64,000 bases of DNA from Macrocybe gigantea (lineage: Eukaryota; Basidiomycota; Agaricomycetes; Agaricales; Callistosporiaceae). Position 1 is the stretch's first letter. Every line of letters starts with the position of its first letter. Under the pieces are notes generated by a model that had not been told where the DNA came from, ran no database searches, and saw nothing but the letters and a program-made list of their open reading frames with translations. Both the position numbers and the translations under genes were made by a program. Shown here piece by piece: positions 20,946 through 30,814 of the stretch. The DNA lies in assembly GCA_011319805.1 (NCBI GenBank), contig SJRY01000253.1, forward strand, positions 248,001 to 312,000, read 5' to 3'.

Positions 20946-21741
20946 TCACTTGGTCCATGAGATTTTTCCTTCCAGCTCCTTTCGGTCTGTTAATCCTGAT
21001 CCTGTCGATTTCCCGGAGGTAGACGTAGTTGGCGCAAGTTCTGGGACAGGGCTAGCCCTAGGAGTCGTCGAAGCCGATGACAGGGGGCTTGGAGCATCCT
21101 CATCGTCCAGCGCGCCGCCAGGCATAGGAGGAGGATCAGCGTCACTGGAAGTAACGCTCTGCATTGGAGATTGCGAACGTGGAGTATCGATGTCAGTGGA
21201 AGGCGCTGGAAAACAGATACTAGAATCAGGTTCCTAATTTAAGAGTAGGGGAGCCAATATGCGTACTTTCACTGCTTCGTTTATACGGATGGAAGCGAAC
21301 GCTGTCTTTACCATGAGCGTAATGATGCTTCAAAGGCAAATCTTCGTCGGAAAGAAGCATTGAAACACGATCGACCGCTAGGTCAGTTGCATGAAGAAGA
21401 ACGATCAATGGAGGAGGAGGAGGTGCCGCTTGGGCGAACGGGGCATAAGAGTTGACTTGTCCATGCAAACAACAATACTACGCTGACGCTCCTCTTATTC
21501 GCTGACAACCTACCATATGGGGAAAGGTAAAAATGCAACGCGGCGTCTTCCACTGTTGGCGACAATAAAATGTTGTGCTGGTCGTTAAGAAGAGGAGTGG
21601 AGTTATTATGACGTTAGTCTGGACCGACATACCGACAAAAGAAAGTAATCATTAAACACGGAACAATTGAGCCCGCGAAAATCTCATCTTTTTGTCAAGG
21701 AGACTTCAAAAGGCCTGTGTTCGTTCCCAGAGACTCATCTC
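20946..21741 (-). CDS. Uncharacterised multi-exon cargo protein with Pro-rich segments
   Basis: Exons on the minus strand read DEIFAGSIVPCLMITFFCR, then FYCRQQWKTPRCIFTFPHM, then VNSYAPFAQAAPPPPPLIVL, ATDLAVDRVSMLLSDEDLPL and HHYAHGKDSVRFHPYKRSSE. The last exon is Ser/Pro/Asp-rich (DADPPPMPGGALDDEDAPSP) and stops at 20,946. Introns are GT-AG and 35-60 bases. The start is uncertain: an ATG at about 21,741 opens a short frame. I recognise no domain. Its 5' end is nearly back to back with the WD-repeat gene that starts at 21,762 on the other strand, which suggests a shared promoter. Confidence 0.45.
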
Positions 21742-21761
21742 ACCTCCGACTTCCGTAACAC

Positions 21762-23418
21762 ATGGAACCCTTGTATCCCTCAGACGCTAAGCTGCCCATG
21801 CAAGACAAGTACGATAAAATAGCAAAAGTGAAGTATCCGGGTCGCATGATTTGTCTCGGCCTAAGTGAAGACGCGAAACTGGCATGCGTGGTAAGAACCA
21901 AATGACTCCGGATGTCAGTATCACTGATGTATTGATAAGGCAGCGACGGTGTAAAGATTTGGAATATGCGAACGAAGGCAAAGTTACGTTGTCCTACAGG
22001 AGCTGGAATAAGAGGAGCCACGACCACCCTCGTTTGGATCAGGCGAGAGGATGAACTGGACGCTGGCCTGATGTATGGCACTCAGGCGGGCTTTCTTGTT
22101 GGGTGGAAAGAAGCAAGAAATGCGGAAAATGGAGTAAGCTTGAATTATAACTCGGATAGCATCCCATTCTAATGAGCATGAAGGAGGTTGCATTTGAGGA
22201 GGCATACTGCGTGCAGGTCGCCGATCCCTCCGAAATAACTGGTCTAGTGTACGACGCGTCGTCGAGCCATCTTGCCATCTGCAACCGCAACGCCGTCGTG
22301 CAGTTGTTTTCAATCGACACTATGATAACACTGCGCAACCTCTTCTCTGTCGTGATCAACGACTATGTTCCGAAGTCCATTGCGTTCGGACCAGTTAACG
22401 GCGAGAGTCGGGGCATCCTTGTGTTTGGACTGCATGACGGGCGGATGTAAGTGTCGGTTTGACATATTACGCGCTCTAACCTACACACACTAGCCATACG
22501 CTGAGCGCGTCTGATGGAAAACTAGAGCAGACATTGAGAACTGGTTGTATGATGTACGTCCGTCGACGAAAGCGCAAAAGCAGGTCTAATGTGATTGCAG
22601 CGGCGACGCGGATGTCAACACGAGAAGTGGAGTATTTTGCATTGATGATCCAGCGGAGGGGGCAGCTCTGTATCACCTCGGTACGGGGGCTAGAGTCCGC
22701 ACGTATCCTGTGCCGGTGACGAAGACTATGAGAGCCCGTCAAATTTCGTTCGCCGAAGACTGCAGTCGCATAGTCATTGGAAGTGACCACGGAGTCATTT
22801 ATGTCTTTGACAGGAGAAGCGGAGAGGTCGCCGAGGAGTTAAAGATGGATTCAAAAGGTTGGATACAAACGATTACAGTGCGTAGACCCGACCGAATGGA
22901 CTTCGTTGTCTGAATTAACAATCCAGGCGATGGATATCGACGGAATTCCTACGATTATTGCGGCCAGACCCCGCGAGGGTTACGAAAAAAGCGAAGTGTA
23001 TATCTGGAAGAAGACAGCGCATCAGCAACCACCCAATGTAGCGACTGGGGAATATCAAAGCATACGCACCAAAGCAAGCGTCATTCAAATTATTATGTTC
23101 ATAGCGTCGCTTGCCTTTATCTGGCAGAATGTGATGGTAAGATGTCTTCCTCTGCGAAAGCAAAAGATGCTGAAACACACCAGGTCCTCATACCCATGGC
23201 TCAGAAGACGCTCCAATGGCTTTGGCTTCTCCCAAAGTTACTCCCCTCATCCGCGTAGCCGTGACAAGCACAAGCATAATACCCCACGTTTCCATAATTT
23301 CTATATAACCCAAATATCTGACGCAGCGCGCAAGCTCATGGCCGAGGTGAAGCGGTGGTTGGGTATGATGTATGGAACTGAGAATTTGGGGCAATGGAGG
23401 GTGATTGCGCAGAGTTGA
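21762..23418 (+). CDS. WD40-repeat-like protein with a C-terminal membrane segment
   Basis: Start at 21,762 (MEPLYPSDAKLPMQDKYDKI). Five or six short introns separate exons with WD/beta-propeller signatures: MICLGLSEDAKLACV then SDGVKIWNMRT; YDASSSHLAICNRNAVVQLF; ILVFGLHDGRM; ISFAEDCSRIVIGSDHGVIY then VFDRRSGEV; and GIPTIIAARPREGYEKSEVY then IWKK. A hydrophobic span, IQIIMFIASLAFIWQNVMV, and a short basic tail end the protein at 23,418. It is probably a membrane-tethered propeller used as a binding platform. The junction after the first exon (21,889) does not splice cleanly by eye. It is one of the cargo genes beside the transposase. Confidence 0.6.
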
Positions 23419-23489
23419 TTTGTATACAGTTCCGGACGATGGCCAATAGACGTGCATGCCGATGAGCGGGACTAAAGATGCGAGCGCAA

Positions 23490-23514
23490 CTGCACGACGT
23501 AAGGCATCGTACAG
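23490..23514 (-). repeat. Imperfect palindrome CTGTACGATGC..., copy 2
   Basis: On the minus strand it starts CTGTACGATGCCTTACGTCG. It faces away from the copy at 23,721, so the two form an inverted pair about 210 bases apart just upstream of the transposase gene. Confidence 0.6.
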
Positions 23515-23720
23515 TCATTGTTGTTAGAGGAAGGCTGGCATGGGCGCCTTAACCACTTCAACGATCGAACACTGCAAATATGCGCATACAGATACAAATC
23601 TTCGCAAATGGACGCGCTTTTCACTGGGCTTCATAGTCAAACACTAATAAACAGCATCAAACTCTGGATGCTGCGCTCAAACAGTCCCGCCTTCACCGTG
23701 ACCGTCAACCGACGTATCAC

Positions 23721-23744
23721 CTGTACGATGCATGCGTTGTACAG
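23721..23744 (+). repeat. Imperfect palindrome CTGTACGATGC..., copy 3
   Basis: CTGTACGATGCATGCGTTGT followed by ACAG: the two 12-base halves are complementary except at two positions. It lies 295 bases upstream of the transposase ATG. Confidence 0.7.
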
Positions 23745-23932
23745 CAGATGCTGTCTCCAAGTCCCTCTATCATTTTTTGGTAGTCCTTGTTGGCGCTGAA
23801 AGGCGATTTTCGTCTCGTCGCGATGACGACAGCCAGCATTGTACATTTTGTTTCTTGTTCGCCTTGCTCTTGTATTCACTGCCCTTAAAGCTAGCTTGAT
23901 GCTGTCCCAATGACAATGCTTAGCCCGACAGT

Positions 23933-24012
23933 GACGCTGGCCAGCGCCTTACGCCGTCCTGTGTCTCCTCACTACATATTCTCCTCTTATCCGACGGCTT
24001 CTACATCGTCCG
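23933..24012 (+). promoter_or_regulatory. Shared 80-bp promoter block of the transposase gene
   Basis: Aligned without gaps to 28,391-28,470, this stretch matches at about 75 of 80 positions, ending CATCGTCCG four bases before the transposase ATG. The last 45 bases are identical. It is the promoter/leader sequence shared with the coiled-coil gene. Confidence 0.85.
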
Positions 24013-24015
24013 CTC

Positions 24016-27000
24016 ATGGGGCACCAGTTCTTTGTCTGCAAATGCACGTTGCATCCAGGAGGGCATTCTGTCCCTAAGGTGGACAGAGTTAAACATGCTC
24101 TGGAGCTCAGAGGATTGGAACACCAAGTATGCTCAGTTCCCGTCGTCTCTTAGATCTTGCTCATCGAATCAAAAACAGCGCCAGACAAGTGACGCTCCGC
24201 CTGGCTTTGACGTATCTCATAAGTGTGCGGAAAACCAGATCCGTAATATCCAAGATGGTACACGTGAACCTTGCGATCCTCCGAACAGCCCAAGCCTTTC
24301 CTCCCGCCTTGCCGCGCTGCAGATTGCGGACGGAAAATCCAAGATCAGCAATGACCAAATCCATGAATCCTACATCGACGCCATCTTAGCTAATTCCCTC
24401 ATGGCGGTTACGCTTACGGATCGCCATGCTATGTCGCGGAGCAGGAGGACTCGTCGGTCAACATACCTTCTCCAGCCAATCTGCCATCAGTTGCGCGAAC
24501 CGTTTCCTTGGCCGATGCCCGTTCTAGCGTACAAGCTATCATTAATGAGGAGCATAATGCAAGGCCTTCACCTTCATCTGAGGCTCCTTTCAGGCCCAAA
24601 CCTCCTGCAGCTCGAGTCAGAAAGGCCCAAGATATCATTTCAGTAGTCGAGGGCGACGTGCGAGCAATTGCAAAGACCCTGTCTTTTGAAGATGGCCTGC
24701 CAGAAGCATACGTGTTACACCCTCTGTTGAAAACCGCGAGCAAAACAGTTGAATGCACGGGAAAATCTCTAGCTGCTATCAAGTCGACCGATGAGGATGT
24801 AATTGCGCACAAAGGGGAAGTTATGAAGCTGCTTAGAACTCTCGATTCCCGGGTTAGTGAACTAGGAGGTTTGGTGCCCTGGGGACACTCCGACCAAACA
24901 CCAGTCCCCATCAATTCAGGTGCGAATTTCCGAATCTTGCTCTCTGTTGCTTGACGTGTCTCTGTATACAGATATTGTCATCAGGAATCCTGTCGCCATG
25001 CTGGACGTCATTGCTCAAATTGTCGTAGTCCTTGGCGTGATATGCCACGTCATCATGGGTGTCAGTACAGAAACCGCTGAATTCATCATCAACAGCGCCA
25101 TTCTGTTGGTGAAGCTAGCTTTTGCCACTACCCATTCTACGTCGACCAGCCTTGAATATCACGGCTTTCAGCAATCTGTGTTGAAGCAACTTCCGACGAG
25201 TTTGTACACAGCACTCAGCAAATTTGATATCGACAGCGAAATTGTGGTGTATGCGACTTGCCCTTCCTGCAAGTACACTTCCAAGCCCACTTATGATCCT
25301 GTCTCCGCCATCGCTTCCTACCATCAGCATTGCCCCAATCGCTTAGTGGGGCCTGAAGGCCCCTATATTTGTGGTGCTTCTCTTTTAGAGGCGAGGAGTG
25401 GCCGTCTTTCTCCCGTCAAGCCGTATGCGGTCTCATCTTTCAGAGATTATCTGGCGAGGTTGCTTGCTGATAGCGAGCTGGAGCGGCACTGCAATTCGGC
25501 GTGTGATGAAGCCTTTGCTGCATTAGGAAAAGATACAGATCACACAGAGAGCATTTTTCACGTGGAATTCATGCGGTCGTTTGAAGGGCCGGTTCCTGGA
25601 CAACTCTTCATCGACCGGGGCGGAAGATGAGACTTGCGTTTGTGATGCATGTCGACTTTTTCAATCCAAACGGTGTGCGGGAGCGTGGAAACCACAATTC
25701 CATTGGTATTGCATCGTTGGCGTGCCTCAATCTTCCAGAAACCCTCCGATATGAGCCGGAGAACCTCTACCTCGCAGCCATTATCCCTGGGCCTCAGGAA
25801 CCTCAAGCGGAGGAGCTTGCTCATTTTATCCGACCTATTATTGATGAGTTTCAAGTTGGATGGAAACCTGGCTTTCATGTGTCTCGCACTGCATCATCCC
25901 CGAATGACGGACAAGACGTAAACGTTGCCATCGTCCTCTCCCTCAATGATCTTCCCGCCGCTCGCAAAATTTCCGGTTCAGCGGGTCATGGATCTCATTT
26001 CCTTTGTACGCGATGCAAGTTACATGGCCGTGCTAATCTTTACAATATCGACATCGAAAACTGGGCCCTCCATGATACGGCAGAACTGCGGCGAAAGGCG
26101 GAAGAATGGCGCGATGCTACTACCCTTCAGGAAAGAAAAACTATTTTCGATTCATGTGGAGTGCGTTGGTCGGAATTTTGGAGGCTATCCTACTGGAATC
26201 CATCACAAATGCTTGTCGTTGACCCCATGCATTGTCTTCTTGAGGGACTGGTGCATTATCACTGCCGATACGTCCTGGGAATCGATGCGGCGCAAGCCAG
26301 AGCTCCATGCCCTCCATCACCAGCATTTTCGCATCCTTGGGTTGAATACACTCCTTACGTACCCGCAGATTATTACGTTCGGAACGATGCAGAGATCAAG
26401 CAAGTCAAAGAAATCCATCAGATTCTAATGCTTCCAATTAATGCTGGCCCCGAAACACTTGATGAAAAACATCTCCTGAAGAAATTGATCGGCAAGAACA
26501 AGATGCCGCTCAAATTTGTATGCTATACCCTCGAACTGCTCAACGATGCAAATTTGCCTGACGGTGCGTCAGTGTCCTCGATGACGAAGCAAGATTTTGG
26601 GGAAATGTTGGTTAAATGGGTAAGCCAGGTGATCCAGTAAACGTACCATACCTGATATTTTACTTAGCGGCTCTCTATGCCATTGTCGACCAACACTAGC
26701 ACAATCCGAATCTGTACGCCTGACACAATTGCATACATTCAAAGCATCATAAAAAATACCACAACTCCATCTTGGATCAACTCCGTACCTAAGAACTACG
26801 GTGAAGCGAACGCCGGATCCATCAAAGCCGACGAGTGGCGCATCCTTTCTACCATCTATCTTCCGATCGCGTTCATTACTCTTTGGGGCGACGGCACAGC
26901 TTATCCGCTAGTGCAGGACAATCCCTTGATCAAGATTCTTGACCATACGATGGCGCTTTTCCAGGCTGTAACTCTCATATGTCGTGATGCTATGACCATA

Positions 27001-27866
27001 GATCGCGCAACAAAGTACCGCGATCTTGTAAAATGCTGGATAAGGGATCTCGAACACTTGCATCCCCATACGTTAAAACATAGGAAGAGAGCCAATCTCC
27101 ACGCCTCTTTACATCTATATGACTTTGCCCTCCTCTATGGCTCTGTAAGATCCTGGTGGTGTTTCCCCTTTGAACGTTTGATCGGGCACCTCGAGAAGAT
27201 CAATACAAATGACCTCATTGGTGGTCAGTGATTTACGGTCTATTTCTTAGTATCAAACTAACGCTGGGATGTAGGTCCGTTGGAACAGACCATTCTTCAA
27301 TCCTTCACAAGGAGTGCGAATCTGAGGTGGTGGTTACACCGCGAGGACTGCCCAGAAGCTCTTCGGCAGTTCAAGAAGCTCTTTGACAAGGCTTTTTCCC
27401 GACGTTTGCCAGAAACCTCGGGTAGATTCTGTGAGCAACCAACTGAAGTGGCGCATTTCCTTTACAATGGCGTTCATTACTCGCGCTCTACCACCCATCT
27501 CGGCAATAGCTTGGTGTTATATTATCCTTCACACTCGTCATCTGTACCTATTGCGGGGAGCATTCAGAAGATAATGCTGCACGGGAAATGTCCTCGATTC
27601 TCCATTAGGCGGCAAAGAATACTTCCCTCCACAATGACAGACCCTTTCGCTCGTTATCCTTACTTTCCTGCCCGAGTTTATTCCTCGAAGCTGGACGATG
27701 GCCCATTAGATCAGGTTCCAATCGCCTCTATAGTTTCTCATGTCGCACGACTTGTCTTTTCATCTGATCGGGCTGTGATTCTTAATCTCTCTCGAGTAAG
27801 TCTCCTCATTTGGCTGTGTCTAGAATCAGTTACTTACTCAGTCTACTTCGTTGCTTTCAGGCCTAA
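24016..27866 (+). CDS. tnp2-family (CACTA/EnSpm) transposase
   Basis: Start at 24,016: MGHQFFVCKCTLHPGGH, a Cys/His N-terminus common in this family. Then come a variable linker, a CxxC block (YATCPSCKYTSKPTYDP) with HQHCPNRLVG, and the catalytic core: FVMHVDFFNPNGVRERGNHN (25,640), FLCTRCKLHG, the diagnostic VDPMHCLLEGLVHYHC (26,218), YLPIAFITLWGDG and SWWCFPFERLIGHLEKINTN (27,150). The last exon ends after VILNLSRA at 27,866. At least four GT-AG introns are visible (for example 26,619-26,667 and 27,795-27,860). One frameshift at 25,617-25,620 lies in a GGGG run. It would catalyse cut-and-paste transposition of elements with CACTA-type ends. It is the only transposase gene in the 33-kb block. 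Confidence 0.85.
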
Positions 27867-28223
27867 AAATTATGTTTCAAATGCCACAATTAACCTAGCA
27901 TCTATGCGACAAATTACCATACCTCAGTGGCCTGACATCGAACTGTTCACGTCAGCGCTTCCCTTCAGAGGAAGCGCGGAGATTCCGGTCACGTTGCAGC
28001 CTGCAGCAATGACATTAAATATTCCGTCACCTCTATACTCATCATGTACCATTGTTCTATATATACGCTGCCTATGTGTGCATTACGATGCAAATTGTGC
28101 TGTAAACGACGAACAGAGCGTCACAGCTTGCCGACGTTCCAATCAAACACCAACAAATAACATCAAGCTCGTAGTACAAACATCGTCAGTGCCAGTTCAT
28201 GCACTGACTTCCACATCCATCTA

Positions 28224-28247
28224 CTGTACGATGCTTGCGTCGTGCAG
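28224..28247 (+). repeat. Imperfect palindrome CTGTACGATGC..., copy 4
   Basis: Exact mirror of the copy at 13,329-13,352, here on the plus strand, 292 bases upstream of the coiled-coil ATG; the transposase copy is 295 bases upstream of its ATG. Confidence 0.7.
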
Positions 28248-28390
28248 AAGATATCTGTGCTTTTCTTCGGTAGCTTATCCTGGTACCGGAATCCTGTCCT
28301 TGGTCTGGTTGCGATGACGGCGAAGAATTATTGTACGTTGCATTGTGGTCTCTTTGTCTGCTATAGTACTCATCGGCTTGTGGCCAGCTC

Positions 28391-28470
28391 GACACTGGCC
28401 AGTGCTTTGCGCCGTCCAGTGTCTCCTCACTACATATTCTCCTCTTATCCGACGGCTTCTACATCGTCCG
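28391..28470 (+). promoter_or_regulatory. Shared 80-bp promoter block, right coiled-coil copy
   Basis: Starts GACACTGGCCAGTGCTTTGC, with the 12-base perfect palindrome CACTGGCCAGTG, and ends CATCGTCCG. It is about 94% identical to the block before the transposase gene and lies 46 bases upstream of the ATG at 28,516. Confidence 0.85.
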
Positions 28471-28515
28471 TCCCGTTGCTGAAGGGGATACTATACGTCT
28501 TCACTCTTGGTTACC

Positions 28516-29793
28516 ATGTCTTTTCCTGCCTACGACGATGATTTGAACTCGATAGAAGCTATTCCCTATTCTGGGATCCGAACATGATGAGGAGTGATGA
28601 CAATGTTGTCATTCCTGACAATGAGGATGTCGTAGGTTTCTATTCCTTACGGACTGTCCGACGCATGGTGGTGCCTTCTGACATACTCCTACAAACAGGT
28701 CCGAATTCCTGTCATACCATCGTTCAGGAGGAGAGGCCGCCGATGATAACTCGGACGACTATGACGGTCAAACAGGGCAAGGGCATCGACGACGATGTAT
28801 GTTAGTGAGCTTTTGCTGGCGTCACGCCGCGGCCAAGAATTGCAGCCAATAGGCCTCGTGCTTCTCATCCATTGGCGCAAACGATGGTTCCTTCTCCTGG
28901 CACGTCAGATTCAGGATCTTCTCCAGATCCAGGGGACGCTGCTCAACAGACACGCATGCAGTGAACCACGCCTAACAATCTTTCGCCATACGATGGTGCC
29001 GCTGATCGCGCGTCATTTGTCTCCACTGCGTCCTCGCACGACCTGATGACTCACCACCGCGTGAACACGTCGCTCGACCCCGCCATGGGGTTTGGTGCAG
29101 GGACACTCGGACATGGCGTGGGCCGCTTCAATGCTGGAAGGCTCAACAATTACCTGCACGGCTTGAACCGGCGACTTCAAGAGGCGAATGAGATTCTGTT
29201 GGAATGGTTGCGCAAGCTAGAAGAGGAGAAGAAGGCTAATACCATGGCCAGCACGCCTTCGGTTTCAAGCAATCAGAGTGTTAGGCGGTTGAGTGGTGGC
29301 TCGAATAGGTGTGTCAGTGTTGGAGGAATGGCACTAGGTAATGTGGGGGAGGACGTCGGAGGCGAAAAATGGGTCGAAGAAAAGGCGAGCCTAGAGGAAA
29401 TGTTGGACCACGTCAAGGAAGAACTCGCCAAGTGTTCCCGGGACAGAGAAGATGCAGAAGATGCCCTTCGGAAAGAGAAAGACGAGAGGGCAAGAGACAA
29501 GGAACGGTGGAAAGATCGCATGGCAGAGGTCGAGCAGGGTGTCAGCGCGATCATTAAGGAGTTGGAGAATAAGGCTGAGGCGCGGAGAGGAAGGCGAAAG
29601 ACTCCGACTCGACAGCTCGCGCTGCATCAGGGAGGTCGAAGGGCAGGTGGAGGCGTTGGAGGAAGAGCGCGCGCTTGCTGTCGAGAGAGCTGACAAGGCC
29701 GAACAAGCTCTTGCGAGTGGAAAAGAGCTTGGAGAAGAGCTCAAGTCGTCCAATGAACGTATCACACAGCTGATGGGCGATCTCAGGAAAGCA
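28516..29793 (+). pseudogene. 5' fragment of the coiled-coil gene (right copy)
   Basis: Same start and exons as the gene at 13,060 on the minus strand (MSFPAYDDD, then the RFNAGRLNNYLHGLNRRLQE block). It carries the frameshift shared with the left copy, an additional one-base deletion at about 29,579 (GAGGCGCGG against GAGGCAGCGG), and is cut off at 29,793. It can make at most the N-terminal third of the protein. Confidence 0.8.
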
Positions 29794-29834
29794 AGCTCGA
29801 CTCTTTCTCAAGGATGGTGCCCACCACCGACATT

Positions 29835-30003
29835 GACACTGGCCAGTGCTTTGTGCTGTCCAGTGTCTCCGTCTCATCGGCAGTCTCATCTTCTCGCCAA
29901 CGACATGGCCTCCACATCGTCCGCTCGTGCAGTTCTTTTGTTTCTAAATGCCTCGAGGCATTCTGTTGTCAAAGGGGACACTATACGTATGTTTCAGTTC
30001 TAA
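29835..30003 (+). pseudogene. Relic of a second transposase 5' end
   Basis: From 29,835 the shared promoter block reappears (GACACTGGCCAGTGCTTTGT). Around 29,910-29,990 there is a decayed copy of the transposase gene's first exon: CATCGTCCGCTCGTGCAGTT, CTTTTGTTTCTAAATGC and GGCATTCTGTTGTCAAAGG correspond to the start region at 24,005-24,090, with deletions. It is therefore the remains of a related element's left end, joined directly to the truncated coiled-coil gene. Confidence 0.65.
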
Positions 30004-30814
30004 GTCTTGTAGCCCCGCCGACTAACTATGTTTTGTAGAGATACAGAAATAGATGCTTATAGAGGATGACGACATAATTTGGGCACAAGATATATACCCC
30101 GAACGGATGCAATTGGCCGCTCCTCACTCTCTGTTGTCTGTCTCATCGAAGCTCGCCTGCCCCAATGGTTTGCATCATAGGACTTTCGATGGCACAATCC
30201 TCATCGCCCAGCCTCGTTCCTAGCATACATCAGTACATCCTTCTCCCTGCCTTCCCCGCTCACATTCTTCTCCGGACTGCCCTGCTAAAGCCATGCCTTC
30301 TGCATCTCTTTGCTGGCCTTATATATGCCTTTACCTCTCCGTTGGGATGGGGCGGCAGGTCCACATACCCTTCCCCCCTGTCTTACTCGTATCCACCTTC
30401 CTGTCTCCTTGCACGCGCCGTATCTGGGCATGAGCCTCTGCGCCCTTCCACTCCTCGTCTGTTCGACGCAATGTCTTCTCCGTCCTATGCGAGGCCACTC
30501 GCATACTGCCGGTCGTTTTGCCTCCCTTTGGTGTGTGTCCCGATGCAGCCTTTCCAGCCCAACTTCCGCACCAGGCCAGTCCTTGCCTACGACTGGGGGC
30601 ACAGGTCCACTGACAATGACTAGGTTTTTCCGGCGTACTGTGTGTAGTCAGCACGCTTCATCCACAGCAACGAGAGGCGGTCAGTAGCGGCGTGGCCCCG
30701 ATCATGTAGTATCCAGTGAAAGGCATCCAGGCACTTGGTTTCATATCTGATGTGCCACCTCCATAACGCATCCTAGTAGGCTACCAGTCATCGACTGAGG
30801 TCGGACTACGAACG
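30004..30814. other. Unassigned stretch
   Basis: Overlapping open frames (for example 30,165-30,623 +) have low-complexity Pro/Ser/Leu composition and no recognisable domain. I see no repeat or RNA gene. Confidence 0.4.

Larger units (their letters stand above)
28046..29793 (+). repeat. Right arm of the 1.75-kb inner inverted repeat
   Basis: Reverse complement of 11,782-13,530. It begins at GTACCATTG about 180 bases after the transposase stop and breaks off at GGAAAGC inside the coiled-coil coding sequence. Beyond 29,793 the left copy continues coiled-coil sequence but the right one does not, so the right arm was copied from a fuller version. Confidence 0.92.

Noticed and set aside
30165..30623. 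152-codon open frame as a membrane protein
   Set aside because: Pro/Ser/Leu-rich low-complexity composition with equally long frames in the other strands; no coding support.
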